Shown here: piece by piece, positions 54,648 through 63,507 of the stretch
Position numbering within the stretch: the first letter of the stretch is position 1
Layout: every line of letters begins with the position of its first letter
NCBI RefSeq assembly: GCF_009650435.1
Contig: NZ_VVIP01000058.1
Coordinates: 124,001 to 188,000, forward strand
Length of the DNA: 64,000 nucleotides
Reading direction: 5' to 3'
DNA from: Foetidibacter luteolus
Lineage (GTDB): Bacteria > Bacteroidota > Bacteroidia > Chitinophagales > Chitinophagaceae
The notes under the pieces: model-generated
What the model was told of the DNA's origin: nothing
Database searches by the model: none
Seen by the model: the letters and a program-made list of their open reading frames with translations, nothing else
Translations under genes and position numbers: made by a program

Positions 54648-56999
54648 ATGATGCGAATACTGACTCTTTTGTTCACTTTTTTCTGTTGCAGCCTGCAAAG
54701 TTTTGGCTGGCAGGCCGCTCACAAAGATGGCCACAGCAACCCGGCTTCAGCCCAGCCAAAAACCAAAAAATCAAATTCTGCCGCCGGCAATCAAAATATT
54801 CATATACCCCCCAATGCTTCAACTTCTAATCCGTCAAGCAGCGTTGAGACCTATGTTGACCCAACAATTGGAAATATCGGGCAGTTGCTGGAGCCTACCC
54901 GGCCAACCGTGCAACTGCCTAACCAGTTGGTAAGGTTTACACCACAGCGCAAGGATTACCTGGATGACGAAATCTCCAGCTTTCCCCTTACAATCGTATC
55001 GCACCGCATAGGGCAGGTCTTTTCTATTAAGCCCACCATAAAGCCACTCACACTTCAAAGCTGGAATGAACGTATGCCCTACGATCACCAACTGGAAATA
55101 AACCGCCCATGGTCTTATTCCACTTACCTGGTTGAGGATGAGATAACGGTTGAATTCACGCCGGGTAAGAAGGCCGGCATTTTTACATTTAAATTTCCGG
55201 TATCTAACTCAAGAAACTTATTATTAAATACTTATAACGGGGATGAACACAACTGGCAGTTTCCTTCCCCGGGTGAAATTACCGGCCTGGAAACCTTTCA
55301 TGGTGACATTAAAGTGTTCATGTATGGCCGCTTTAGCGAGACATTCTCTGTTTCCGTTGCTGACAAAACCGGCATCGCCAACTTACAGGGAAACAATACA
55401 GCCAACCCCAGAGCGGCCCTATCTTTCCCGCCTTCGGTAAAAGAGCTGGAGTTTCGTTATGCTATCAGCTATATCAGCCCGGAGCAGGCCAAAAAGAATT
55501 TCGATGAGGAGCTTTCCGGCAAAAGCTTCCAGGCTTTGGCAGATGCTGGCAAAAAAGCCTGGGATGCTGTTCTTGGCCAGGTGCAGGTTGAAGGCGGTAC
55601 GGATGCACAGCGCCGTAGTTTTTATACATCCCTGTACAGGTGCTATGAGCGAATGGTTAATATTTCCGAAGATGGCGCCTACTACAGCGGTTTCAATAAA
55701 CAAATCAACAAAGACACCCGCCCCTTTTACGTGGATGACTGGAGTTGGGACACGTACCTTGCCCACCATCCTTTGCGCATGATTTTGAATCCACAACAGG
55801 AGGAAGATATGCTGCAATCCTACATAAAAATGTACGAGCAAAGCGGATGGCTGCCCACTTTCCCGGTGCTTTATGGCGACCATGCCTGCATGAATGGCTT
55901 TCACTCTTCCATTGTTTTCCTGGATGCTTACCGCAAGGGCCTGAAAAATTTTGACATCAGCAAAGCTTATGAAGCCATACGCAAAAACGCTACCGATGCC
56001 ACGATGATACCCTGGCAAAATGGCCCCAAGACCACGCTGGATGATTTTTACCACGAAAAAGGCTGGTTTCCGGCATTGCATGAAAACGAAAAGGAGACTA
56101 TTCCGCAGGTACATCATTTTGAAAGAAGGCAGGCGGTGGCGGTAACATTGGGCCACAGTTACGACGACTGGGCGTTGGGCCAGTTTGCCAAAGAGCTTGG
56201 TAAAGCCGGTGACGCAGATTTGTTTGGCAAAAGGGCTTACAACTATAAAAATTTATGGCATGCAGACAAGCAATTGTTTATGCCCAAAGACGATAAAGGC
56301 AACTGGATTAATATAGACCCCAGGTTTGACGGTGGCCCCGGTGGTCGCGACTACTACGATGAAAACAACGGCTATACTTATGCCTGGCAGGTACAGCAGG
56401 ATATTCCCGGCCTGATATATCTTGTAGGTGGCAAAGCTGCTTTTGAACAAAAGCTCGACCAGCTTTTTCGTGAGGGCTTAGGCCGCAGCAAGCACGATTT
56501 CTGGTACAAGTTTCCTGATGCTACAGGCCTGGTAGGCCAATACTCTATGGGTAACGAGCCCAGTTTCCATATTCCCTATCTCTACAATTTCACGAATGCG
56601 CCGTGGAAAACACAAAAAAGAATTCGCTTCCTGCTGGATGTGTGGTTTAAAGATAATGTTCATGGCATTCCCGGCGATGAGGATGGCGGTGGCATGACTG
56701 CTTTTGTGGTGTTTTCTTCCATGGGTTTTTATCCCGTAACGCCCGGCCTGCCGCTATATACCATCGGAAGCCCTGTATTCAGCAAAGTGAGCATTGCATT
56801 AACCAACGGAAAGACATTTACCATTAAAGCCAACAACTGCTCCGTGGTAAATAAATATATACAAAGCGCTACAATAAACGGCAAAACCCTCAACACACCC
56901 TGGTTTACGCACAACCAGTTGGCGGATGGCGGTACGCTGGAGCTGGAAATGGGGCCAAAGCCAAACAAAAGCTGGGGAACCGCAACAGCCGCTTTGTAG
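54648..56999 (+). CDS. GH92 alpha-mannosidase
   Basis: 783 residues from the first ATG of an MMRIL start (the frame extends upstream to a TTG at 54612, which is less likely). A signal peptide ends near SFGW. The N-terminal beta-sandwich begins YVDPTIGNIGQLLEPTRPTV; the (alpha/alpha)6 barrel has DDWSWDTYLAHHPLRMIL, HFERRQAVAVTLGHSYDDWA, GNEPSFHIPYLYNFTNAPWK and the catalytic-type region GIPGDEDGGGMTAFVVFSSM. GH92 enzymes are calcium-dependent exo-acting alpha-mannosidases, inverting, common in Bacteroidota that attack N-glycans or yeast mannan. It precedes susC 3 on the same strand by 405 bp. Confidence 0.93.
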   Translation: MMRILTLLFTFFCCSLQSFGWQAAHKDGHSNPASAQPKTKKSNSAAGNQNIHIPPNASTSNPSSSVETYVDPTIGNIGQLLEPTRPTVQLPNQLVRFTPQRKDYLDDEISSFPLTIVSHRIGQVFSIKPTIKPLTLQSWNERMPYDHQLEINRPWSYSTYLVEDEITVEFTPGKKAGIFTFKFPVSNSRNLLLNTYNGDEHNWQFPSPGEITGLETFHGDIKVFMYGRFSETFSVSVADKTGIANLQGNNTANPRAALSFPPSVKELEFRYAISYISPEQAKKNFDEELSGKSFQALADAGKKAWDAVLGQVQVEGGTDAQRRSFYTSLYRCYERMVNISEDGAYYSGFNKQINKDTRPFYVDDWSWDTYLAHHPLRMILNPQQEEDMLQSYIKMYEQSGWLPTFPVLYGDHACMNGFHSSIVFLDAYRKGLKNFDISKAYEAIRKNATDATMIPWQNGPKTTLDDFYHEKGWFPALHENEKETIPQVHHFERRQAVAVTLGHSYDDWALGQFAKELGKAGDADLFGKRAYNYKNLWHADKQLFMPKDDKGNWINIDPRFDGGPGGRDYYDENNGYTYAWQVQQDIPGLIYLVGGKAAFEQKLDQLFREGLGRSKHDFWYKFPDATGLVGQYSMGNEPSFHIPYLYNFTNAPWKTQKRIRFLLDVWFKDNVHGIPGDEDGGGMTAFVVFSSMGFYPVTPGLPLYTIGSPVFSKVSIALTNGKTFTIKANNCSVVNKYIQSATINGKTLNTPWFTHNQLADGGTLELEMGPKPNKSWGTATAAL

Positions 57000-57404
57000 T
57001 CTTTGCTGCTTACGCTAAGTAACCTGATTATTCACCCAAAACTGCTGCCATGCTACATGCCATATTTTTTCCGCCGTAAGATTCATGTCCAGAAAAGGAT
57101 AAATGCAGAGACGGATTGATGCCATAAGTACTACAGATGAATCCCGAGGTTTCGGGACGACGCAACGATGATGCCATAAAAAACTATCGCTGGTATCCAC
57201 ATTGTTTAAAGAATTGACCTGCCAATGTTTCTATACAAATATTTTGGGACGGGCTGGATTGCTACTATGGGGCTTTACTTGTGTCACTCACTTGTACTGC
57301 AACAATTCTATTCACCGTGGTGCGGCACCTGTCTAAACCAGCCAGCCAGTTCTCTGCATACAAACTGCCATTACTCATTTGTCAACTAACACCGAATAAC
57401 TGAT
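57000..57404. repeat. Gap with TTGCGTCGCAA-type repeat copy i (hairpin-interrupted)
   Basis: Copy i spans 57111-57198 on the minus strand. Its core is GTTGCGTCG, but the following half is replaced by the hairpin TCCCGAAACCTCGGGA, then TTCATCTGTAGTAC. Outer parts GGATACCAGCGATAG and ATGGCATCATCG match other copies. The remaining bases up to susC 3 are A/T-rich with no clear TAnnTTTG match. Confidence 0.65.
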
Positions 57405-60400
57405 ATGAAAAAAATCTATTACCTCTTATTATGGGTGTTCCTGCTGCCGGTTTTTGCTTCTGCCCAACAGAAGACCATTACCGGTAAAGTAACCGACACC
57501 AAAGACGGTGCCCCTGTTTCCGGCGCTACTGTATATGCGCAGGACAACAGTGGCAAACAGGTGGCTATTACAGCTACTGACGCATTAGGCGCTTACAGCA
57601 TTACCGTTAACGGAAGCGCCACGCAGTTGGTATTCTCATTTATTGGTATGAAGGACATTACCGAAACAATAGGCAACCGCACTACCATCAACATTTCCCT
57701 GGCCGCGACAGACGAACAGTTGGGTAATGTGGTAGTAGTAGGTTACGGCGTTAAAAGAAAAGAAACGCTAACCGGCTCCGTTGCTAATATTACCAATAAA
57801 GAAATACAAACCAGCACCAACGTTAGCCTTGCACAAAAACTACAGGGCAAAGTAGCCGGCCTGCAAATACGCCAGTTAGGCGGCGAGCCGGGCACTTTCG
57901 ACAATATGATTAACATACGTGGTTTTGGAACACCGCTGTACGTTATTGATGGTATTGTACGTGACGGTTCTTCCGAATTTCAGCGGCTGAACCCGGAAGA
58001 CATTGAAAGCATTTCTTTTTTGAAAGATGCTTCTGCCGCTATCTACGGTTTTGGCTCTGCCAACGGTGTAGTAATTGTTACCACCCGTAAAGGCGCCAAA
58101 GGCAAGACGGCTTTTTCTTATAACGGCGTGGTGGGCATTGGTAAACCAACCGATGTACCCAGAATGGCTAATGCCAGCGAATGGATGCAGATGCGCAACG
58201 ATGCTGCTATTCTTTCCGGCGGGCAACCCTTTGTAACAAGGGAAGAGCTGGACAAATGGATGGCAGGCGGCCCCGGCTATCAAAGTACAGACTGGTATGA
58301 TGTTACCATGAAAGGACAGTCTATACAACAGCAGCACAACCTCTCAGCATCCGGCGGTAATGAAAAAACCCAATACTACATGGGCCTGGCTTACTTTGAC
58401 GAAGGTGGCCTGCTGCGCAGTAACGATATGGGCTACAAACGGTACAACCTGCGCTCTAACATTACTACCGAACTGGCTAAAAACCTGAAAGCGGAAATAC
58501 TCATCGGCGGCCGTTACGACAAAAAAAGCAGCCCCGGTGAAAACTTCTTCAACATCTTTAAAGGCACCCGTGTTACCCTGCCAACAGAACAACCATTTGC
58601 CAATGGCAACCCGTTGTACCCGGCAGTAGTAACACCGAGCAACCAAAACCCATTAACGCTTTCCCAACGCAGTATTACCGGCTACAGTGAAACAGTAAAC
58701 CGCAACCTGCAAACAAGCCTTGCATTAATGTATGATGTTCCTTTTGTAAAAGGACTGTCACTAAAGGGACTGGCCTCTTACGACATGAACAATTACCAGG
58801 GCAAGGATGTAGGCAAGCCTTATAAACTTTACACGTATGTGAATGACACGTATATAGAGTCTCCACAGCGTGTAGGTACCGGCGGTATAGGGGAAGGTTT
58901 TAGCAATAGCAACAGGGTTACTTTACAGGCGCAGGCTTTTTATAACCGCACCATTGCCAGCCTGCACAACATTAGCGTAATGGGAACTTTTGAGCAGCGC
59001 CAGGAGTGGGACCGCTATGCCAACCTTAGCAGGCTGTACGACTTCTACACACTTGACCAGATTGACCGGGCCAGCGCCAATCCCAATGGCGTAAAAAACT
59101 CCGGTAATGAAGGCCGCTCTGCTTCACAGGCTGTTTTGGGCCGCTTTAATTACGATTTTGACAAAAAATACCTGTTGGAGTTCGCCTTCCGTTACATGGG
59201 CACTTACGCATTTCCGCCGGAAAGCCGGTGGGGATTTTTCCCGATTGTAAGTGGCGGCTGGAGAATCTCAGAAGAAAAGTTCATTAAAAATCACCTGCCT
59301 GTTGTTTCTAATTTAAAGCTGCGTGCATCTTATGGTAAAGTGGGCGCCAGCGATGGCATAGGCGCTTACCAATGGATACCCGGTTTTGCGCTGGCAGGTG
59401 GCGGCTTATACGAGTTTGACAACGGCGTTATTACCAATGGCGCACTGGCTCCGGGCCTGGTTAACCCCACACTTACCTGGAAAACCGCTAAAACAACAGA
59501 TATTGGCATTGATATCGGCTTATGGAACAACAAGCTCACCTTAGAATTTGATGTTTACCGCAGGGATATGGAAGGCATACCGGCCCGCAAAAATGTGTCG
59601 CTGCCCAACACTTTTGGCACAACACTGCCGGAAGAAAACCTGAACAGCCAACGCACACAGGGATTTGAGTTTACCGTATCACACAACAACCGCATCGGTG
59701 AATTTTCATACAATGTATCCGCCAACTTCAACTATGCCCGCACCATGAACCTGTATGTAGAAAGGGGGCCCTTCCTCAGCAGCTACGACAGGTGGAGAAG
59801 CGGCGAAAACAACCGTTATAACGATATCGTTTGGGGTTATACCTACCTGGGCCAGTTTCAAAACATGGATGAGATTGCCAACTGGCCATTGCAAAACGGC
59901 GACCAGGCAAATATTCGTGAACTGCCCGGCGATTTTAAATATGCCGACGTAAACAATGACGGGGTAATTGACGGCAGGGATGAGCTTCCACTGTTCACCG
60001 GCGCTTTTGGTAACAATGGCGACCTGAATGCAGGCGGCAGAAAAAACCCACGCATCAACTACGGTTTTACGTTGAATGGCTCCTGGAGAGGTTTTGATAT
60101 AAACCTGCTCTTCCAGGGTTCTGCCATGTACACTGTAAGGTTTAGTGAAGTATATGCTGAAATGCTGGCCTTCCGCGGTAATACACCTGCCTACTTCTTT
60201 GACCGTTGGCACAAGGCCGACCCTTACGATCCTAAAAGTGAATGGATACCCGGCAAATGGCCTGCTACCAGGTTTAACGGTGATGTGGGCGCCATGTACA
60301 GGGAAAGCTCTGTATGGCGTAAAGATGCTTCTTACCTGCGCCTGAAGAGCCTGGAGTTAGGTTATACACTTAACCCCAAATGGTACAGGGCTGCAGGCAT

Positions 60401-60560
60401 ACAAAAGCTGCGTATATATGCCAGCGGCTTTAACCTGCTAACTTTTGCTGATGAGTTTGTAAAGCCATTTGATCCTGAAAGATTGGAAGGCCTTTTTAAC
60501 GCAGGCTTTAATTACCCACTGATGAAGACTTACAATTTCGGCATGAACCTCACTTTCTAA
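57405..60560 (+). CDS. SusC/RagA-family TonB-dependent outer-membrane transporter 3
   Basis: 1051 residues. A signal peptide (ending ASAQ) is followed by a carboxypeptidase-regulatory-like domain (about 22-105), the plug start LGNVVVVGYGVKRKETLTGS, a plug with MINIRGFGTPLYVIDGIV, and a barrel ending PLMKTYNFGMNLTF. It imports oligosaccharides with TonB. Its partner susD 3 follows after 12 bp. With GH92 upstream and a GH99/71-like gene downstream, mannan-type oligosaccharides are the likely cargo. Confidence 0.96.
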   Translation: MKKIYYLLLWVFLLPVFASAQQKTITGKVTDTKDGAPVSGATVYAQDNSGKQVAITATDALGAYSITVNGSATQLVFSFIGMKDITETIGNRTTINISLAATDEQLGNVVVVGYGVKRKETLTGSVANITNKEIQTSTNVSLAQKLQGKVAGLQIRQLGGEPGTFDNMINIRGFGTPLYVIDGIVRDGSSEFQRLNPEDIESISFLKDASAAIYGFGSANGVVIVTTRKGAKGKTAFSYNGVVGIGKPTDVPRMANASEWMQMRNDAAILSGGQPFVTREELDKWMAGGPGYQSTDWYDVTMKGQSIQQQHNLSASGGNEKTQYYMGLAYFDEGGLLRSNDMGYKRYNLRSNITTELAKNLKAEILIGGRYDKKSSPGENFFNIFKGTRVTLPTEQPFANGNPLYPAVVTPSNQNPLTLSQRSITGYSETVNRNLQTSLALMYDVPFVKGLSLKGLASYDMNNYQGKDVGKPYKLYTYVNDTYIESPQRVGTGGIGEGFSNSNRVTLQAQAFYNRTIASLHNISVMGTFEQRQEWDRYANLSRLYDFYTLDQIDRASANPNGVKNSGNEGRSASQAVLGRFNYDFDKKYLLEFAFRYMGTYAFPPESRWGFFPIVSGGWRISEEKFIKNHLPVVSNLKLRASYGKVGASDGIGAYQWIPGFALAGGGLYEFDNGVITNGALAPGLVNPTLTWKTAKTTDIGIDIGLWNNKLTLEFDVYRRDMEGIPARKNVSLPNTFGTTLPEENLNSQRTQGFEFTVSHNNRIGEFSYNVSANFNYARTMNLYVERGPFLSSYDRWRSGENNRYNDIVWGYTYLGQFQNMDEIANWPLQNGDQANIRELPGDFKYADVNNDGVIDGRDELPLFTGAFGNNGDLNAGGRKNPRINYGFTLNGSWRGFDINLLFQGSAMYTVRFSEVYAEMLAFRGNTPAYFFDRWHKADPYDPKSEWIPGKWPATRFNGDVGAMYRESSVWRKDASYLRLKSLELGYTLNPKWYRAAGIQKLRIYASGFNLLTFADEFVKPFDPERLEGLFNAGFNYPLMKTYNFGMNLTF

Positions 60561-60572
60561 AAAGTTCTATTT

Positions 60573-62474
60573 ATGAAATGGAAAAAAGCAAGAATCTATA
60601 TATTTTCTGTCGCCCTGTTTACTGCGTCATGTGCCAAAGTGCTTGACCTGGAACCTACAGACAGAATTACCGCCGATGTGATCTTTGGCGACCCACAGGG
60701 CGTGAAGCTTTACATGGCCGACCTTTATTCGCAGCTACCTATTGAAGACTTTGCCTATTTCAGGCAGGGCTTTAACTGGAACGGCAGCCCCGGTACCGGC
60801 GATGTGAACAATGGCGGGTTTGCGCCGGCCATGTCAACCGACGAAGCCGTACATAGCGAGTTCGGCGACTTTGTTGGCAACGATGATTTTCAGTGGTGGG
60901 ATAAAGGTTATAAACTGATACGCGATGTAAACCTGTTGATTGATGTAATACCTACCCTAAACATCAAGGATGATGAAAGGGCGGCACTTACCGGTGAAAG
61001 CGCTTTTATTAAAGCTTACGCGTATTTTGCTTTGGCTAAACGATACGGTGGCGTTCCCCTCATTAAAGAATCGCAGAAATACGATGGTACGGCAGAAAGC
61101 CTTAAAGTGCCGCGTAGCACGGAAAAACAAACCTGGGATTATGTAATGGAACTTTGCGATGCCGCCATCGCCAACCTTGCTCCAGGTAAAGGCAGGCGTG
61201 CAAGCAAATGGACCGCCTATGCGTTGAAATCAAGGGCCGCACTGCATGCAGCTTCCCTGGCAAAGTTTGGCCCCCGTGCCCCCATGTCAGGCGATGCTGT
61301 TTCGCAAAACCTGATTGGCCTCAATACATCCGATGCAGCCGGTTACTACAGCGCCTGCATTGCTGCATGCGAAGCCATCATTAATTCCGGGGAATTCCGC
61401 CTGTTCAGGCCCAGTCCTGCCAATGCGAATGAAGCAGCGGAAAATTACAGGTTGCTTTTCCAGGATCCTAACGGAGCAACAGATGAAGCTATTTTCATCA
61501 AAGGATTTACCATCCCCGGCAATGGTACCGGCCAGAACTACGATATCTGGTACCAGCCCGCACAGGTTGCCAATGGCTGGCCACACCCCGGACGTATGAA
61601 CCCCACACTAGACCTGGTGGACTTATACGAGAGCTATGATAACCCCGGGCAGAGCGCACCTATTGTTACCACGACAGATGGCAACGTGAACGATTACAAT
61701 GGTTACAGTACCGCCAAAACTTACCTGCGGTTTGATACACCCAATGACATCTTTAAAAATAAAGATGCCCGCCTCTGGGGCACTGCCATACTGCCGCAAA
61801 CAAACTGGAAAGGCATACCCATTATTATACAGGCGGGTTATGTAAAACCAGACGGCCAGGCAGTAATACGTGTGAAGGATGAAATTACCATAAACGGCAC
61901 TACTTACTATACTTACGGAGCGCCCAGCACTACCATGTATTCTGGTTTTGATACCTATGGAGGCAACAATACCCGCACTGGTTTTTCTTTTAAAAAATTC
62001 ATGAACCAGAATGCGCCGGTGGTGCCAGGCTGGAACCAGGGCACAACAGATTTCATTGAATTTCGCTATGCTGAAATTCTTTTAAACTACGCCGAAGCTG
62101 TTGTAGAAAGCGGTACCGGTAATGCAGCGGCAGCAGCGGCGGGGCTAAATGATATACGCAAGCGTGCAGGACATACCAGTACCGTGGCGCTTACGTCAGA
62201 TAATGTTCAAAGGGAAAGAAGAGTGGAGCTGGCTTTTGAAAACAAACGTTTCTGGGACCTCATCCGCCGCAGGGAGTTTCACACCCAGTTCAACAACCGG
62301 TTTATGCACTCCATTCTGCCCTTACAGGACCTGAGGGCATTGCCTGATAAGAAATACATTTTTGTGCGGGTGAATGTACCCAACACCAATCCCAAAACAT
62401 TTGAAACAAGGGCTTATTACCGTTACATACCGGGCATAGGTTCTAATGGCCTGGTGCAAAATCCACAGTATTAA
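60573..62474 (+). CDS. SusD/RagB-family outer-membrane lipoprotein 3
   Basis: 633 residues with a lipobox (SVALFTASC, then AKVLDLEPTDRI). Family segments include GESAFIKAYAYFALAKRYGG and VPLIKESQKYDG in the first half and RRVELAFENKRFWDLIRRRE in the second, ending in VQNPQY. At 633 residues it is longer than the two other SusD proteins here, mainly through insertions in the C-terminal SusD half. It is the surface glycan-binding partner of susC 3. A stem-loop separates it from the DUF3823 gene. Confidence 0.95.
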   Translation: MKWKKARIYIFSVALFTASCAKVLDLEPTDRITADVIFGDPQGVKLYMADLYSQLPIEDFAYFRQGFNWNGSPGTGDVNNGGFAPAMSTDEAVHSEFGDFVGNDDFQWWDKGYKLIRDVNLLIDVIPTLNIKDDERAALTGESAFIKAYAYFALAKRYGGVPLIKESQKYDGTAESLKVPRSTEKQTWDYVMELCDAAIANLAPGKGRRASKWTAYALKSRAALHAASLAKFGPRAPMSGDAVSQNLIGLNTSDAAGYYSACIAACEAIINSGEFRLFRPSPANANEAAENYRLLFQDPNGATDEAIFIKGFTIPGNGTGQNYDIWYQPAQVANGWPHPGRMNPTLDLVDLYESYDNPGQSAPIVTTTDGNVNDYNGYSTAKTYLRFDTPNDIFKNKDARLWGTAILPQTNWKGIPIIIQAGYVKPDGQAVIRVKDEITINGTTYYTYGAPSTTMYSGFDTYGGNNTRTGFSFKKFMNQNAPVVPGWNQGTTDFIEFRYAEILLNYAEAVVESGTGNAAAAAAGLNDIRKRAGHTSTVALTSDNVQRERRVELAFENKRFWDLIRRREFHTQFNNRFMHSILPLQDLRALPDKKYIFVRVNVPNTNPKTFETRAYYRYIPGIGSNGLVQNPQY

Positions 62475-62489
62475 TTTTTCATTCTCCTT

Positions 62490-62518
62490 CTAACCCCTCT
62501 GCTTCAGGGAGGGGTTAG
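62490..62518. repeat. Stem-loop between susD 3 and the DUF3823 gene
   Basis: CTAACCCCTC and GAGGGGTTAG form a perfect 10-bp stem with loop TGCTTCAGG, in the 65-bp intercistronic gap. It has no T tract behind it, so it is more likely a processing or attenuation element than a full terminator. From memory, this hairpin type is a common Bacteroidota intergenic repeat. Confidence 0.65.
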
Positions 62519-62539
62519 GGGCGAGGTTAACTACTTCTT

Positions 62540-63217
62540 ATGAACAAGATAATTTCAATTTTATTCATCGGCCTTCTGGCATTCACATCTTGTAAAAAAG
62601 ATAATTACGACGCCCCCAATGCCGGGCTTTCCGGCCGTTTTGTTGATGCCGAAACCGGTGAACTGGTGCAGCAGGACATCATCCGAGGCACACAAATAGA
62701 AATATTTGAGCATGGCTATGGTACCGGCCAACTGCAGTACCTTATTGTAAAAAATGATGGCACGTACGAGAACAGCCTGTTATTCGCCAACACATACACT
62801 ATCAAGCCGGTAAGGGGCAATTTTATCGCCGTTGAACCCCAGGATATTAATATCCAGGGCAAAACCACGCTCGACTTTACGGTAACGCCTTATATACGAC
62901 TGAAGGATGTAAGCATCAACAAGAATGGCAACAAGGTAGTAGCCAGCTTTAAGCTGGAACAAAAGGTTATTAATAACATCAAGAAAATTGGTTTGTATGC
63001 GCATTCCGATTCAAGGGTTGGCGAACCCATGCGGCTGGTGGCTGCGGAACAGGAGCTGAACGCGGTGTCTGATCCTAACCATACTTATACGTTAGAAATT
63101 GACCTGGATGCCAACAGCAGTGTATTGAAAGCCGGCACCTCCTATTACTTCAGGGCGGGTGCTTTAATAGATATTGGCGACGCCAAATTGAATTACGCAC
63201 CGGCGGTAAAGCTATAA
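62540..63217 (+). CDS. DUF3823 outer-membrane lipoprotein (SusE-like position)
   Basis: 225 residues with a lipobox (GLLAFTSC, then KKDNYDAPN). The N-terminal half looks like a carboxypeptidase-regulatory-like sandwich (LSGRFVDAETGELVQQDIIR), the C-terminal half a second beta-sandwich (PYIRLKDVSINKNGNKVVAS). This two-domain arrangement is the DUF3823 family, which in Bacteroidota follows susD genes and is thought to be a surface glycan-binding protein. It sits directly after susD 3 and before the GH99/71-like gene. Confidence 0.88.
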   Translation: MNKIISILFIGLLAFTSCKKDNYDAPNAGLSGRFVDAETGELVQQDIIRGTQIEIFEHGYGTGQLQYLIVKNDGTYENSLLFANTYTIKPVRGNFIAVEPQDINIQGKTTLDFTVTPYIRLKDVSINKNGNKVVASFKLEQKVINNIKKIGLYAHSDSRVGEPMRLVAAEQELNAVSDPNHTYTLEIDLDANSSVLKAGTSYYFRAGALIDIGDAKLNYAPAVKL

Positions 63218-63233
63218 CCAAAGACATTTTTTT

Positions 63234-63321
63234 GGTGGCCAGCGACTGGTTTTTCAATTGAGCATCGTTGCGTCGCACTACGTTCATCGTCCGGTATTTC
63301 ATGGCGGCATGTAAGCGTAGG
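63234..63321 (+). repeat. TTGCGTCGCAA-type dispersed repeat, copy j
   Basis: GGTGGCCAGCGACTGG, AGCATCGTTGCGTCGCACTA, GTTCATCGTCCGGTATTTCA, GGCGGCATGTAAGCGTAGG. It is paired in inverted orientation with copy k. Confidence 0.75.
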
Positions 63322-63336
63322 AATTGCCTCGTAATG

Positions 63337-63369
63337 GTAACAGGTTTGGGCATAGCCCAAACCTGTTAC
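63337..63369. repeat. Perfect 15-bp hairpin between inverted repeat copies j and k
   Basis: GTAACAGGTTTGGGC, loop ATA, GCCCAAACCTGTTAC. No T tract follows. It is at the tip of a larger inverted repeat made of copies j and k, upstream of the GH99/71-like gene. Confidence 0.85.
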
Positions 63370-63377
63370 ATCAACTG

Positions 63378-63470
63378 CCTACGCTTAAATGCCGCCCAAT
63401 GAACAGAACGATGAAGTGATTGCGACGCAACGAAGTCGCCATGAAATACTATTGCCGGTACCATAAAAAA
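63378..63470 (-). repeat. TTGCGTCGCAA-type dispersed repeat, copy k
   Basis: A full copy on the minus strand: GGTACCGGCAATAGTATTTC, GACTTCGTTGCGTCGCAATC, TTCATCGTTCTGTTCATTGG and GGCGGCATTTAAGCGTAGG. Its tail pairs with the tail of copy j (TAAGCGTAGG at 63312-63321 with CCTACGCTTA at 63378-63387). Confidence 0.8.
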
Positions 63471-63507
63471 TTTATTGTAAATCTTCCATATTATTCAAAA
63501 GCTAATT

